A stretch of 64,000 bases of DNA from Chenopodium formosanum (lineage: Eukaryota; Streptophyta; Magnoliopsida; Caryophyllales; Amaranthaceae). Shown here piece after piece: positions 24,236-36,947 of this stretch. The stretch's first letter is position 1, and each line of letters opens with the position of its first letter. Made by a program: the position numbers and the translations under genes. Below the pieces are notes generated by a model that saw nothing but the letters and a program-made list of their open reading frames with translations, ran no database searches and was not told the origin of the DNA. The stretch lies in contig CM044869.1 of the NCBI GenBank assembly GCA_024500155.1, positions 26,968,501 through 27,032,500 of the forward strand, given 5' to 3'.

Positions 24236-25151
24236 GTCAGCGTGCTAGCGCCCCAAGGCTAGCATGGCACGCCCATAGCCGCAGCTGCTATGGCGTGCCA
24301 GCAAGCTAGCAAGGCACACATATAGCAGCAGCAGCTATGGCGTGCTATGGTGCTAGTTGTGTTGCGAGGAAGATGCGGGTAGCTGCTAGCTGCGTGTGCT
24401 GGAAGGGGCACAGCAGCAGGCCAAGGCCAGCAGCCCGCACTTGTGTGCGTGGCTTGCTGGGCCAAGGCAGTAGCTGCGCGCCACGCTGCCACGCCAAGGC
24501 CAGCAGCCCAACCTCGGGTTGCTTTGGTGCCCAAGTGAGGGTGCCACGTGGCAGCGCCTCATTGGTGCCTTATTTGGTATAGGTGGCGGGGTATGGGGAG
24601 TGCTAAGGGATCAAGTTTGGTCCCCTCCCTTCCTTGTAGTCCTTACCTAACCCTTCTCCTAAATGTGCCGCTTGTTGTTTAATTAGTTGTTGGATATTTA
24701 ATTTTATTTTTAATTTTAAAATTAAAGAAAGAATATTTATTTTTCCAACTCTCCCACATTGATGGGAGAGAGGATTTCACTCATGATTTTCCCTATAAAT
24801 ACCCAAGTTAGGGTATGGGAAAAATCACTTAAGTAAAGTGTTAGAAAAGGCATCTCTATTAAGAAAACCCTTAAACACATAATTACTCGAGAATTTGGTC
24901 AGGCTTAGCTAACCTCTAAGCAATAGACCTAGTGGGGGTCGAGTTGCGGGTGGATACCGTAGGACGTTTTCGCCCGTGCTAGACTTAAAGCTTTCTCAAG
25001 TCAGAGCTCGAGGTACGAGCAAAGCACGTGTCAAAGGTAATTAAGTCTTTCCTTAATTCTTGTTAATTATTTCTTATGATTATATTAATTGTGAGTGTGT
25101 TCTTGGCTCGGGTTTTATTCCGCGATGAGTCAGACTCATCAAAACCCAACA
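24236..25151 (-). repeat. Truncated LTR related to the solo LTR at 16014
   Basis: The minus strand begins TGTTGGGTTTTGATGAGTC at 25151, matching the start of the 16014-17296 LTR. Similarity runs about 900 bp through a minus-strand TTGGGTATTTATAGGG segment (the plus-strand TATA-like CCCTATAAATACCC is at 24790-24803) and a GCTAGC/GGCACGCC-rich part. The last 380 bp of the longer LTR are absent. The GC-rich frames here on both strands are composition artefacts. Confidence 0.65.
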
Positions 25152-26355
25152 ATAGATTATACATAATTCCCAACTTATCACAACAATTAATATGACAAAA
25201 TTAACATGTAACAACATAAATTATTCCCGCATAATATGATTGAGACCTCTGGATAGGAAATTTATAATCAACAAAAAAAATTAGGATTTTTAAGTTCAGA
25301 GAATTTGCAGTAGAGAAGCAAGGTGGGGGTGTGGAGGACTTTCTGATGGCGGCCAAAAAACGCCCAAAAATTTCATAAGCCTCAGGTGCAAACGCCTAGA
25401 TATTTCTTAACCTACATGTGGAAACGAAAAAGTCAGGCGTTTCCACCAGGGGGTTACGATATATTTGAGTGTTTTTTTTTTTATTGAAAATTTCAGAAGC
25501 CTCTGATAGTGGTGGTGTGGCTGGTGGCTGTTATTGTTAGTGGTGGTAGATGGTGAGGAGAAACTGATGACGGTGGGGTTAGTAATTGGTGGGGGAGATG
25601 GTGCTGCTTCAATGTGGAGAAAGTCAGTTTCAATGAAGTTATGAAGGAAAAAGCTCATAAGCCCACTTTAATGGAGGATGCTTCAATGGAAGAGAAAGCT
25701 AGCTGTTTCAATGGAAGAGAAAGCTCATAATCCATTTACAATGGGGAATTCAGGGTTGCCAATGAAAATGATAGTGACAACAAGAGGGGCAAAATGGTTT
25801 GTTCAAATTTAAATGCGGTCATTAGCATGTAAAATGAGGGCGATATTTAGCGTTCCACAAAGTAATCCACATATTTAAATTTTACTAACACGCATTTTTT
25901 ATATAATAAAATTCAATTAATTTTGTAAATAATAATAAGTATAATGTAGTGATATATGTATATAAATAGGAGAGAGAATAATAAATGAGTATCACAAGAG
26001 GATCCGCTTGTTGTGGGAAAATATATAGGAGGAACATAAAGAGTATGTAGATAGTAGAAAGTGGGATATAGGAAAAAGTAATGGTAGTACAAGTAGTAGA
26101 TAGGAGGAACATAAAGAGTATGTAGATAGTAGAAAGTGGGGTATAGGAAAAAGTAATGGTAGTACAAGTAGTAGCTATGATGCACCATTAGTCGCTGTGA
26201 AATTTCGTCAATTGGCGTATTTGAGAAACATGTGGTCTCATCTCCAAGCTCGCCCTACTCGAACTCGTAAACGAAGTCGAGGGACGGCTATGTCACCCGT
26301 TGTTGCGGGCGCCTTGCTGAGAAAACAGCAACAACAAGAGCAACAACAACAGCAA
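25152..26355. other. Unassigned repeat-rich stretch
   Basis: No gene is recognised. It contains a 9-bp inverted repeat GTGGAAACG / CGTTTCCAC (25418-25426, 25438-25446), a 75-bp direct duplication with one mismatch (26026-26100, 26101-26175), and a short frame ending in CAA/CAG codons (26197-26403) that looks like a stray exon piece. Confidence 0.4.
26026..26175. repeat. 75-bp tandem duplication, two units
   Basis: Units start TAGGAGGAACATAAAGAG at 26026 and 26101 and differ at one base, so the duplication is recent. Confidence 0.95.
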
Positions 26356-27147
26356 CATGTAGAAGAAAACCTATTTATAGCAATGCTGCTTTGGCAACGA
26401 CATTTTCTTTATTGCTAAAAAATTGTTTTGCAATGACATTATCGTTGTGAAAAATAATATTTCACTTCCCTCCATCTAATACATAGCGCAGGTGTTTGAA
26501 AATTTTAAACAAATATTTTGCAATGATAAGTATCGTTGTGGAAAATACATTATATGTACAACAGCGACTAAGGTTGTTGCACACTTTTATTGACATTTTC
26601 ACAACGACCTTTGTCATTGCAAAAAATACACGATATGTAATGCAACAATGTCCCTGAATTGAGGACAATGTTTCCAATAAAGAGAAATGGTTGTCAAGTT
26701 CAACCAAAGTTGCTTGAGGAAATTAAGCATCAAGGCTTAATCAAATTAAGATGCAGCTCCTACTTTTATTACTTGTGGAATTTCCTACATTTATTACTTG
26801 TGCGTGGGATTTCCCATGGATCTATAACATCTATTGGTACGATTTGATTTATTTTTATAATGCTTTTTGCTTGAAATTTTATTGGTTTATTTTCCACCAA
26901 ATTGAGTTGGCATTTTTACAAGTTTAGTTTTTATTTTATATGGGTGTGTTTGGATGAATTACATTATGTTTTGTGCTTTCTTTAATCTTCTGGATCATAC
27001 CACCAAAATCTCTAACACTTTTCCAACCTTAGGTTATAGCAACACATACATAGCTCAAATGCTTTAAAACTTTCAAGGGCTTGTATTGATATATTTATCG
27101 AATAATAAGTTCACTTTCTGAAAGCTCCAATCTGAATATCATATCAG

Positions 27148-28205
27148 GCAAGAAAGGATCTATACAAAGATTTGAGGCAACTTTCTGATGTTTCAGAGTT
27201 TCAGAAAAATGCAATGATGAATGCACAGGACAAGTTGAGGACACTACGTGCGAAGCTAGCAGTATTAGAAGGGAAGGCGTCACTAGCAATAATGTGAGCC
27301 TGGTCTTCCCTCCTTTTTTTTTTTTTTCTTTTTTTGTCTGGTTTATTTATTTATTTTTTTTTTTTTTTTAATTTCCTTCACCTTTTGTTTTATGAGTGGT
27401 GCTTGGTGAGTACTTAAATACGGACGTAATGATCTTTAAAATTAGGATAAAGTAGAAAAGCACATACTCCCTCCGCCCCTATTTATAGTTCCCATTTGAC
27501 CATAAATATCGTCAGTTGCTGACTGGTAAAAAAATATAACAATTGAATATTATTAATCTATTCATCGAGACGAATCAAATAAGACCCAACATGACTATGT
27601 TATATCTTATAAATTAAGAGTAATTTAGAAAATTGTCTCACATTATGAATAGTGTCAAAATTACAAATGGGAACTATTAAAAGGGGTGGAGGGAGTATGT
27701 TTCTCATGGGGAATTTGTCTTATTTACCTGATGTTTCTTGTTTTGTTAGTTCGCCACCAGATGGTGTCAGCTCAAATTGATTATAACCTAAAAGAAACCT
27801 TTTAGGTTTCAACTCTATTCTGTTAGAAACTTTTCCTACTAATTAACATTGTGTTGTAGTGTAGCCGTCATTCCATGCCTCTAAGATGTGATCTGGTTAG
27901 CAATGAGCCAATGAGTTAACATCATACTATTATATTGAACTGTAGTATGTACGTACCTTGTAAACTAACATCAGTGTTTGTGGCCTTTTTTCTTCTATTT
28001 TGCTCTTTCTTGTATGCTTAATGACCAAATCTAATATTTCTATATTGGTCTCTTAACTGCACAGATGCTTAGAGTATATTAGACAAGAAACAAAAAAGGA
28101 TTAATGATGCTCGCAGAGCTCTCCAACTTCTTCGTACTACCTTCATAGTTTGGCCTTAGAGTAGAGGTGCTATTGGCTGGCTCCTTTGATGGATGGACTA
28201 CTTAG
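27148..28205 (+). pseudogene. Captured PTST2/3 (FLO6)-like gene fragment, two exons
   Basis: Exon 27148-27293 has AG before and GT after it and reads LSDVSEFQKNAMMNAQDK then LRAKLAVLEGK. Exon 28065-28205 reads RINDARRALQLLRTTFIVWP, then after a small deletion and shift EVLLAGSFDGWTT. Known, from memory: this order (coiled coil with NAMMNAQDKLR, then the CBM48 glycogen-binding start EVLL-GSFDGW) is that of the chloroplast starch-granule proteins PTST2/PTST3 (FLO6). Stops (TAG after IVWP) and the shift rule out function. The intron between carries a MITE. The host-gene origin needs a search to confirm. Confidence 0.65.
27467..27695. mobile_element. Stowaway MITE
   Basis: 229 bp with terminal inverted repeats CTCCCTCCGCCCCTATTTA and its inverse (right arm AAAAGGGGTGGAGGGAG, partly gapped), extended by TAGTTCCCATTT / AAATGGGAACTA, and TA on each side (27465-27466, 27696-27697). 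All are classic Stowaway marks. Confidence 0.95.
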
Positions 28206-28531
28206 GTATGGGTTTATTTTATTTCTATATTATTAGAAAGTCAATTCTCTAATAGATTGAGCATTCCTAATTTTTAGTACAAGATGGAAACTTTCTTTGA
28301 GAAGAATCAGCTACACTATCAAGATGTCTAGATAAAAAGGGTGATTTTATGAATAAACTTTAATTGGGATACATGACTACATGATCATTACAACCGACTT
28401 AAATTATGTGTATAGCATTTAGTGTGTCGTTCTTGTGATTATTCTTCTTTCTTGATGTATTCTTATGGCAGTTCCTTGTATTTGCTACTTCCTGTTGCTG
28501 GAAATGAAACTTATTTCTTAGATACGTTGAT

Positions 28532-28560
28532 GGGGAGAAGGGGAGAAAGGGGGGAAGGGG
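28532..28560 (+). other. G-quadruplex-type motif
   Basis: Four G-runs of 4, 4, 6 and 4 with linkers of 4, 5 and 2 bases. Sequence rule only. Confidence 0.6.
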
Positions 28561-30092
28561 TTAAAAGGGCCTTTGCATGAGCTGCAGTTATGTTTCAGCT
28601 CCCTTTTGTCATACTTTATTTGACAAATATCTCAAAAGTCTTAATGTGTCATATGAGAAAACATATTAAATTGGGCTGCTTAGTTTTGTAATGTGAAAAG
28701 ATCAATTCAAAGTAGACAGTAGAGTTCAAATGAAGTAAACTGGAAATAGACTTAAAAAGTAAAAAATAAGAGGTTTTGAGCGCGTTTGACTTTTAAGTCT
28801 CATGTTGGACTTGTTTATTGTGCCTGCAAAATTTGTGTGATATTTTACAAGTGTGAATACTCATCATGGAATTGGTTAGTGAATAAAATATTGTTATTAT
28901 TCCATTTCAAAGAGTAGTATATCACTTTGTCAACTTTCACAGATTTCAATTTCGTCCTATGTTTTGCTAAGCATAGTACACATGATCATAAATATAGGGG
29001 ACTGATAATGCTCTCATTAGTGTTGGATTCATATTTGATTTTTTTTTTTTTAATGTATTGCCTACTATATTCCTCTAATAAATTGTGATGCAGCAACATA
29101 AGTTGATAGCTCTTCTAGTGCATTCTGGTGCAGCAAGATAGCATGCTGAGATTAAGAGCAGGGAATGAAATCTAGTGCCAGCTATTTAGAATTTCAGGTA
29201 TTGTTGCTTTATTGCTTAATCTAGTTTCACATCATCTCACTGACCAAAACAGGTAATTATCTAAATCTGGTGCAACAATTAATCGGGTAACAGAATTTAC
29301 TCTCTCTTTATTCTGTCTAGCTTTTGTTGTATGATGCTGCCTTAATTTTGTTGTAGCTGTTGTTGAACTGTTGCTTCTATTGATCTATTGCTTTATTGCT
29401 TAATTATCCTACAAATTTATACCTGCAAATTAAAGAACCTTACATCTAAGAATTTTATATTGGACATAAAACCTTAGCATCACCATTATCTTAACCCGAC
29501 TTGGACTGTGTCCCTGCTATTTATCAGTCACAACATCTTCCATATAATGCTCTGAAGTTGAGACAAGTAAAGCTCATGATTTGGGCTCTAATACTAGGGA
29601 CCTTACTGCTGGAGCTGAGTTGCCTACAAAATCTATCAAGTGTTCTGACCCTAAGTCTATTTCATTAGTAGTGTGCACTACGGTCGCATCCTGTTCTAAC
29701 CTGTGCATTTATTATGTTGTAGTTTGTAGTTCTATCTTCATTGTCTTCTTTTTTTCCTTTTTGACCCCTTATATGACCGAAAGTGAGAAGCAAATCATCA
29801 AATGAGAAATACAAATGGGGAATTATCGTACCTTTACTAGCGTACATTTTGGTATAGTATTAGCTTTATGACAGTGACTAGTTTTCAGTATCTTGACAGG
29901 AAGGTAGAGTATCTTACACCTTTAGTCTATGTAAAACAAAGGAGATGTAAATATGTAATGACAAAAGTCGTTGATCCATTTTTAGTGACGCCCATACCTG
30001 CAACGACTTTGCAACGACAATTGTTTTTGCAACGACCATTATGTTTTTAGCAACGACTTTTATTGTTTGTAAAAACTAGTTTTCTTGTTACA

Positions 30093-31178
30093 GCAATCAG
30101 TGCAATCGAGTTTGTGTAGGAGAGCAGAAACAACCACGTGCCCATTCATTCAAGGGCATCAATTTCCTCCTTCATGCCCAATCTCCAACTGAATCTTTGA
30201 TTGATTTTTTTTAATAAAAGTCGGGTATTTGACCTCGTAACTAAAAAATTATCGATTTTCGTGTTAAAACTTACTCAATTAAGGTTTTGAGGGTCATTTT
30301 GGTCTTATGAATTCAATTTGAGTTTATAGTTGAAAAAAGTTATTATAAATACCTCGTTTTGTGTGCTAAGAATGCAGGCCCGTCCCCAGAGCAGTGCATA
30401 AGGGGCTACTACCCTAGGAGGCCCAACTCTTTTTTATTTTTGTTTCAGTTTAGTATCAATAATTTAAATAAAAATGCTTAATCAATAATTCCTATGCATT
30501 AAATTTCCTTTATGGTAATGTCTTTAATGTTTATGTTTTTTTCAGTAAAATTTCATATTATGGTGCTTATACTTTTATTATTTCAAGTACTTTTATTAAT
30601 TATTGGTTTTTTTTTAAAAAAAATATTACAGTATGTGTAATTTTATATTACGCCGTATTATTGATTCATTATATTTTGTAAGTTACTTCATCTTTATTTT
30701 TGTTCTACTTACTTTTCATGTTGGTCCGTTTTTTATGTTCTACTCACTTTGTTTTAATTTATTTCATATTAAGTCAACCTCACGATATTCATTTACACAC
30801 CCATATTCATACACCTTACATTCTCTCTTATTTCATCCTACATTACATTATCTTAAATCCACTCATCTTATGTTTTGTGAATAGTATAAAAAAAAAATCA
30901 AATGTGTCAATTATTCATGAAAGGTGGGTGTATATATTATTTTTACCATTAATTTATAAAATAATTTAATTTGTGGTGTTTGATTTACGTGGCATTATTT
31001 TAAAATAAAATACAATAAGCCTTTTCTTATACAATTAAATTTAATAAAAATTACAAAATTAGAGTGGTGATAAATTTTTATCAATGAATATGATAAACTT
31101 TGTAATATAATACTTAATCATTTTAGTAGAATAAATAATAAATGAGCGGATATTTTTTGTGCGGGAAAATAAGAAAGG
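30093..31178. other. AT-rich intergenic stretch
   Basis: No gene is seen. Bases 30374-30433 (GCCCGTCCCCAGAGCAG ... CTAGGAGGCCC) look like the end of some plant DNA transposon or retrosequence. The rest is T-rich with short meaningless frames. Confidence 0.4.
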
Positions 31179-33078
31179 TGTAGACACCTAATTGTGTCTC
31201 CCCAAAACCAAACCCAGTGATGAATATCTTTCACGTCATTGATTATCGAACGAGGTAAAATATGAAAACTCTTGTGATGCAGTCATTTTAATAATACTTC
31301 TTTTTGTTTTCGAAAATATTTCTTTTTGTACCCTATTTATGAAAATGTCCAGTCAATTTAGTTTGGTCCATGATAAGGGTCCAGTAATAGTGTAGTTGGA
31401 TTAGGCTCGAAAAGAGCTTTCCAACAATATATTATAAGCCAAATTCTGATGAATAATGAGGAAGTTATGACCAAAATACTAAATTAGGTCTAAAATGGTT
31501 TTTTATGGCCCAAAGATATAGTGGAGGGCCCATTAATTAATATTCCTAAAGTTATTAGGATTGATTTTAATCTTCTAGAATAATCTAGAAGGTTATTTTG
31601 AGTTCTAACAGAATTAGGATTAATAGTTATATCTTTTATGAAAATAAAGAATTCTATTTGGATTAAACAAGCGTTTTAAAGAGATTAAATCTGATTTTCA
31701 AAGATAAGTATGGACGTTAATTAATCGAATTTAATTAGATTAAGGATTCCGTGCGATTTATAGGAAACGCGTGAACCATCGCGAAACGACAAAGCTGGCG
31801 CGCCACGACAAGTCTGTCGCATAGTGACAGGGCTGTCGCGTCGCGCTGGACCATGTCGTTCTGCGATAGAGGTAGTTTTATTCCAAGTAGGATTCGATCT
31901 TTTTCTGATCGTTTTCGGACTATTTTTCTTATTAATTAGGTCGTATTTCCCCGTTTTTATTCATTCACAATCATCAACAATCATCTAATTCTATTCTTTT
32001 CTCTCTCTTACGCTAGAAGCTTATTCTTTCTCCCTCTTTCTAAGCCTTCCCTTTTCAAATACAACATTCCTCCTTCACGAGTCTTATACACACCTAGCCA
32101 AGCTCGGAAGTTGTCTTTTCCCTAGACGTGAAAGGTTGCTAATTTCTGAGGGTTTGGTCCCAAATCCCTATTTCAATTATTTAAATTAATTATTTAATTA
32201 TTTAATATTTTCCTTGAAGTTACTATCGTGTATTGTTTTGATAAAAAGAGATATGAGGCAACAAAGTAAGTTGTTTTATTGTTATATTTCTTTAGAAAGC
32301 ATGCTTAGATTATTTTAATTCCTAGTATCATGTTAGGATGCTTTTATTGCTTCCTAGTATCATAATTAGGTTGCTTCCTATTTCTTCTATCAAATTAGTA
32401 TCATGTTAGGGATAAAGCTTTGATCTTTATTGTTTAGTGACATGCTAGGATTTGTTATTAATCATGTTAGTATCATGCCTAGGATCTTGCTAATATTATG
32501 CTTTCATGAGATTGAGAATATGATGATGATGATTTGTTGTTTCAATTATTATTATGTTGCTTAATATATTATTGTTATTGCTTGATCACGCCCTCTCTTC
32601 CAGGTTTAAAGGGAATTTGTACTTGTAATCACACTTAATAACATAATTAATAATCTTGTTTAGGTTAATATGATTATAATTCAAGTGATCTCCAATAATA
32701 GATTTGTTTGTGCATTAATATTCAACCAACATAGATTAAACATGTTTAGGATTAATATATTGATTGTATGTTAATCAGAAAGCGCACATGAATATGAGAA
32801 GAATAAAGTAAAGGCCTATTTTTTGGGCAGGTTCAATTTCTTTTAGGTTGGATTTGTATCTTCATCCCCGAATATCCAATCATGGTTCCAGACCACTATG
32901 GAGTTAGCGATCTCATGAATCGTGAAGGGGTGTAACCTTCACCCTGTGAACGGTTTACATGTTCCTAAAACTTATTGGCGACTCTTTTGCTCTAACTTCC
33001 TTCCCTTTGGATGCCTTTATACTCAAGTGTATGATCATAGTGGGGCTCAAGTGTGGGATACTTGAAATATTCCCTACA
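31179..33078 (+). mobile_element. Solo LTR of the gag-only family
   Basis: 1,900 bp, TGTAGACACC...TTCCCTACA, flanked by a perfect target duplication AAAGG (31174-31178 and 33079-33083). It is homologous throughout to LTRs 5763-7684 and 42212-44080. It carries the GC-rich inverted-repeat cluster at 31790-31870 and the TAGTATCATGTTAG motif repeats at 32318-32480. Known: solo LTRs arise by recombination between the two LTRs of a full element. Confidence 0.95.
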
Positions 33079-33083
33079 AAAGG

Positions 33084-36062
33084 ATATATCTTTTATTTTA
33101 AAGATTGTTATATTATATTTTTATCTAATCCTAAATTGAATTATTTTTTATTTTTAATTATTGTACGTTGTTTTTTATCAGGTTTTGTAATTTTCATATT
33201 TCATTATTATTATTTTTTTTTAATCTTAAACTTTTTTTATTGAAAACATGGTTTAATTGAATATAATTTTTATTTTGTAACTTTAATATTTATTTTATTT
33301 TATTTTTAATATATATATTTCATTATAACCCATTTCATATGTTATTATCTTATAACATATGATTTTTCTAGGATTGACAGAGTTTTTAAAATATGAATTT
33401 TATACGATTAGTTTTAGTTAAGTTAATATTTTAAAATAATTATTGTCAAAGGCTAAAACTTTTGGAAAAATAAAGACAATGTACATATTATTTTTAAGGG
33501 AATAAGTGAGATTATTATCGTTCCATCAATATGTTCTTTCAATTCATAGACTATAACTCGTACTTTGATTATCTAATCATTTTGCTCGAATTTAACTCTG
33601 ATTAAATTAGACCTGCATGTAAAAACAAAATAAAATTCAGTAAATAAAACATAAACATATATCCCAAATAAACAATATGCAAGCAATAATTACAAATATA
33701 CTTTTAAACACAAATTTAAAAGTTAAGCTAAGATCTTAGCATAATTTCTAAAATACCCAGCCATTGACACAAAAATTACTAACGCAAAATTCGCTTTAGT
33801 TGGTTTTGTATTGATACGAAATTTTGTTGGTGTCGTATGATGTGTCAATTTATAATGGTAGGTAACATAAATTTTAATATAATTATAATTAAGAAATAAT
33901 TTTTATTTCTATCATAATTACTATCAAAATTTATCTTATAATAGTAGGTATCAAATTTTATTGTATTCATTTATCATTTACATATAATATTATTTTAGAT
34001 ATGATTTTCATTAATTGATTAATAAATATCATTTTTGAGATTTATCTTTTCATATATTTTGTTTGGATTTGTCACATTTGTAGTAACGATTTAATAAATT
34101 TCTATTTTTCTATTTATATATTTTTTTAATTTTTGTACCATTAATTTATAAAATAATTTTATTCGCGTTTTTAATCTATGTGGCATTAAAATTTTAGATT
34201 TATCAAATCTAATTCGTTACTTTTATTTAGGTGGCGATATAATTTTTTAATTCAAAAATAAAAATGCAAATATTTTTTCTTGTTGGTCGAAACATTATCT
34301 ATGGTTTTTCATCTATGGTTTTAATTATTTGATTTATTGTATTTAATAATTTCAAACAAAATTACAAAAGTTTAATTTTAATTTTTTTTACTGTAATTTA
34401 TAATGAATTTATTAAATATAAATAAATTGTAAATATGATATTTTATCTGTTATATAAAATCTTTAATGTGAAAATATTAATTTTAAATGTTTTTAATAAT
34501 TTAAATCCTAAATAATTATTCATTATTTTACCGTATCTTTTATTTCGATAGAATTACCAACTTTATTCACAACCAACCTACTTAAACAAATAATCTTTAG
34601 GTATCCCAAATATTTTATGGAATTTTTTCATCATCTCTAATAATAACCAAAGTCATCCGTATAATTAGTGTACAACATCAAATCGTGTGCCATTACATAC
34701 ACAAATAATCGTATGTATCCCAAATAAATACAATGTAAGTTATAATTACAAATATAAATTTAAACATAAGATTTTAAAAATTACCCAGACATTGATGACC
34801 TAAACTGACACAAAATTCGCTTGATGGGTTTTGTATTGATACGAAATTTTGTTTGTGTCGTATGATGCATTAGATCTGCATGTAAAAAAAATAGTAAATA
34901 AAACATAAACATATAATCGTTAAGTATCCCAAATTAACACAATGTAAGTAATAATTACAAATACAATTTTAAACATAGGATTTTAAAAATTAAGCTAAAA
35001 ATTACTGGATCATTGATGACCAGACATTAACACAAAATTCGCTTCATGGGTTTTTTTTATTGAAACGAAATTTTGTTTGTGTTGTATGATGTGTCAATTT
35101 ATGATGGTAGGTATCACAAATTTTAATTTAATTACAATTAACGAACAACTTTTTTTTCTTATCATAAATACTTTCAAAATTTATCTTATAATGGTATGTA
35201 TCAAACTTTATTATAAGAGTTTATCAAACAGTTAATCGTTAAGTATCCCAAATACATACAATGTAAGTAATAATTACGTATATAAATTTAAACATAAGAT
35301 TTTAAAAATTTCTCGAACATTGATGACCTAAAACTAACACAAAATTCGCTTGATGGGGTTTTGTATTGATACGAAATTTTGTTTGTGTCATATGATGTGT
35401 TAGATCTGCATGTAAAAAAAAAAATTAAGTAAGTAAAACATAAATATATAATCGTTAAGTATCCCAAATTGACAAAATATAAGTAATAATTACAAATACA
35501 AATTTAAACATAAGATAAGCTAAAAATTACCCGGCCATTGATGACCAAAAATTAATAAAAAAATTACTAACACAAAATCCGCTTGATGGGGTTTTTTTAT
35601 TGATACGAAATTTTGTTTGTGTCGTATCACAAATTTTAAATTAATTATAATTCACGAACAAATTTTATTTCTAATCATAAATACTATCAAAATTTATCTT
35701 ATAATCATAAGTAGCAAATTTATTATAAGCGTTTATCATTTGAATATTTTTTATTATTAGAGATTTATCTTTTTCCTATTTATTTTTGGATTTCTTATAC
35801 TCATAGTATTGATTTAATAAATTTATATTTTCTTATATTTTTACTTTATTTTTTTATTAAAATAATTTAATTCATGGATTATAATCTACGTGGCATTAAA
35901 ATTTTAGATATATCAAATCTAATTCGTTATTTTTATCTAGGTGGCGATATAATTTTTTGAATTCAAAAGTAAAATAAAATCTTTTTTCTTATTAGTCAAA
36001 ATAAGTATAATTCTTACGTGGCGCTCCAAATGCTCTCTAAAAATACCTACTTTATTTATATA
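33084..36062. repeat. Very AT-rich region with a recurring hairpin module
   Basis: No coding sequence. A 50-bp module (ACAAAATTCGCTT ... GATACGAAATTTTGTTTGTG) recurs at about 33783, 34812, 35033, 35338 and 35573. Within it, AAAATTCG and CGAAATTTT can pair. Flanks also recur: GGCATTAAAATTTTAGAT..TATCAAATCTAATTCG at 34182-34223 and 35891-35932. Modules are diverged 5-15%. Confidence 0.7.
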
Positions 36063-36947
36063 CTAGTTTAGTGCCCGGGCATCGCCCAGATAGTTGATAA
36101 AGTTTTAGGATAAAATTTTTGGCTTGAATGTTAAATACGGTCACAATGCACTTTTTGTAGATTTGTTTGTAAAGATGTCTATATATGTTATTAATGACTT
36201 GAAATTATTTTTATCGAACTTAATTTATTTTTTAGTGAACTGTTTTTCTTTTAACCAATCTAAAATTATTTTACTAATTAAAACTTTATTTATTTATTTT
36301 TTTTTTTTTTTACTGATTCTCTATTTTAAATAAATTAAAAATATTAAAAATAGATCTTACTTTAAAGAACTTTTTAAAATGAATTTTATGATGAAAATAG
36401 AATCAAGTTATAGGACATTATTTAAAAGTTAGGACTAATTTTGTATATATAAATGAAATATTAGAAGTATATGTAAAGATATATATTTTATTAATGACTT
36501 GAAATTATTTTTATCGAACTGAATTTATTTTTTAGTCAACTATTTTTTTTATTATTATTAACAAAACTAAAATTATTTTTAGTGAATAAAACTTTTTTTT
36601 TACTGATTCTCTATTTTTAAATAAATTAAATATATTATAAATAGATCTTATTTTAAAGAACTTTTTAAAATAAATTTTATGATGAAAATAGAATCGAGTT
36701 ATAGGACATTATTTAAAAGTTAGGAGTAATTTTGTATAAATGAAATATTATAAGTTTATCGATAATAAAACTCTATACAGTATTTTTATCTTACAAAATC
36801 TATCCAAATTTAATCTAATGTGACATCTAATATAATCACAATAATATCTATTTGTCACTTACGCGGCGTGACACTTGGCGAAAAACTGGATTGCCAAGTA
36901 TCACTGTCTCGTGACCTGGCTGCGAGACCAGTTTTATATATTAGTGA
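36063..36947 (-). mobile_element. Non-autonomous Helitron
   Basis: On the minus strand it begins TCACTAATATATAAAACTGG (36947) and ends with a hairpin GGGCGATGCCC followed by 11 bases and CTAG (36063-36066). It sits between A and T. Known: Helitrons start TC, end with a short hairpin then CTRR, insert into AT and make no target duplication. The interior holds a 300-bp tandem duplication (from 36190 and 36490). No Rep/helicase coding. Confidence 0.85.

Larger units (their letters stand above)
26356..30092. mobile_element. Degraded CACTA-like element 3 carrying gene fragments
   Basis: GCAACGAC/GCAATGACA words recur at 26390-26650 and in the same style at 29995-30060, as in subterminal repeats of CACTA elements. 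The outer edges read ATGTAGAAGAAAACC (left) and the inverse of ACAAGAAAACTAG (right), both loosely like a CACTACAAGAAAA terminus. No clear 3-bp duplication was found. Inside are two exon-like pieces of a starch-protein gene (27148-28205), a Stowaway MITE, and a 29838-29962 segment shared with CACTA element 1 (10385-10690). Class is moderately supported, limits approximate. Confidence 0.5.

Noticed and set aside
24259..24582. Ala/Cys-rich frames on both strands
   Set aside because: They come from GC-rich GCTAGC/GGCACGCC repeats of an LTR. The related LTR at 16670-16900 does not keep the frame.
26197..26418. Frame with Arg-rich start and Gln run (KFRQLAYLRNMWSHLQ)
   Set aside because: No start context, no splice partner and no recognised family. 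It may be a stray exon but cannot be supported as a gene.
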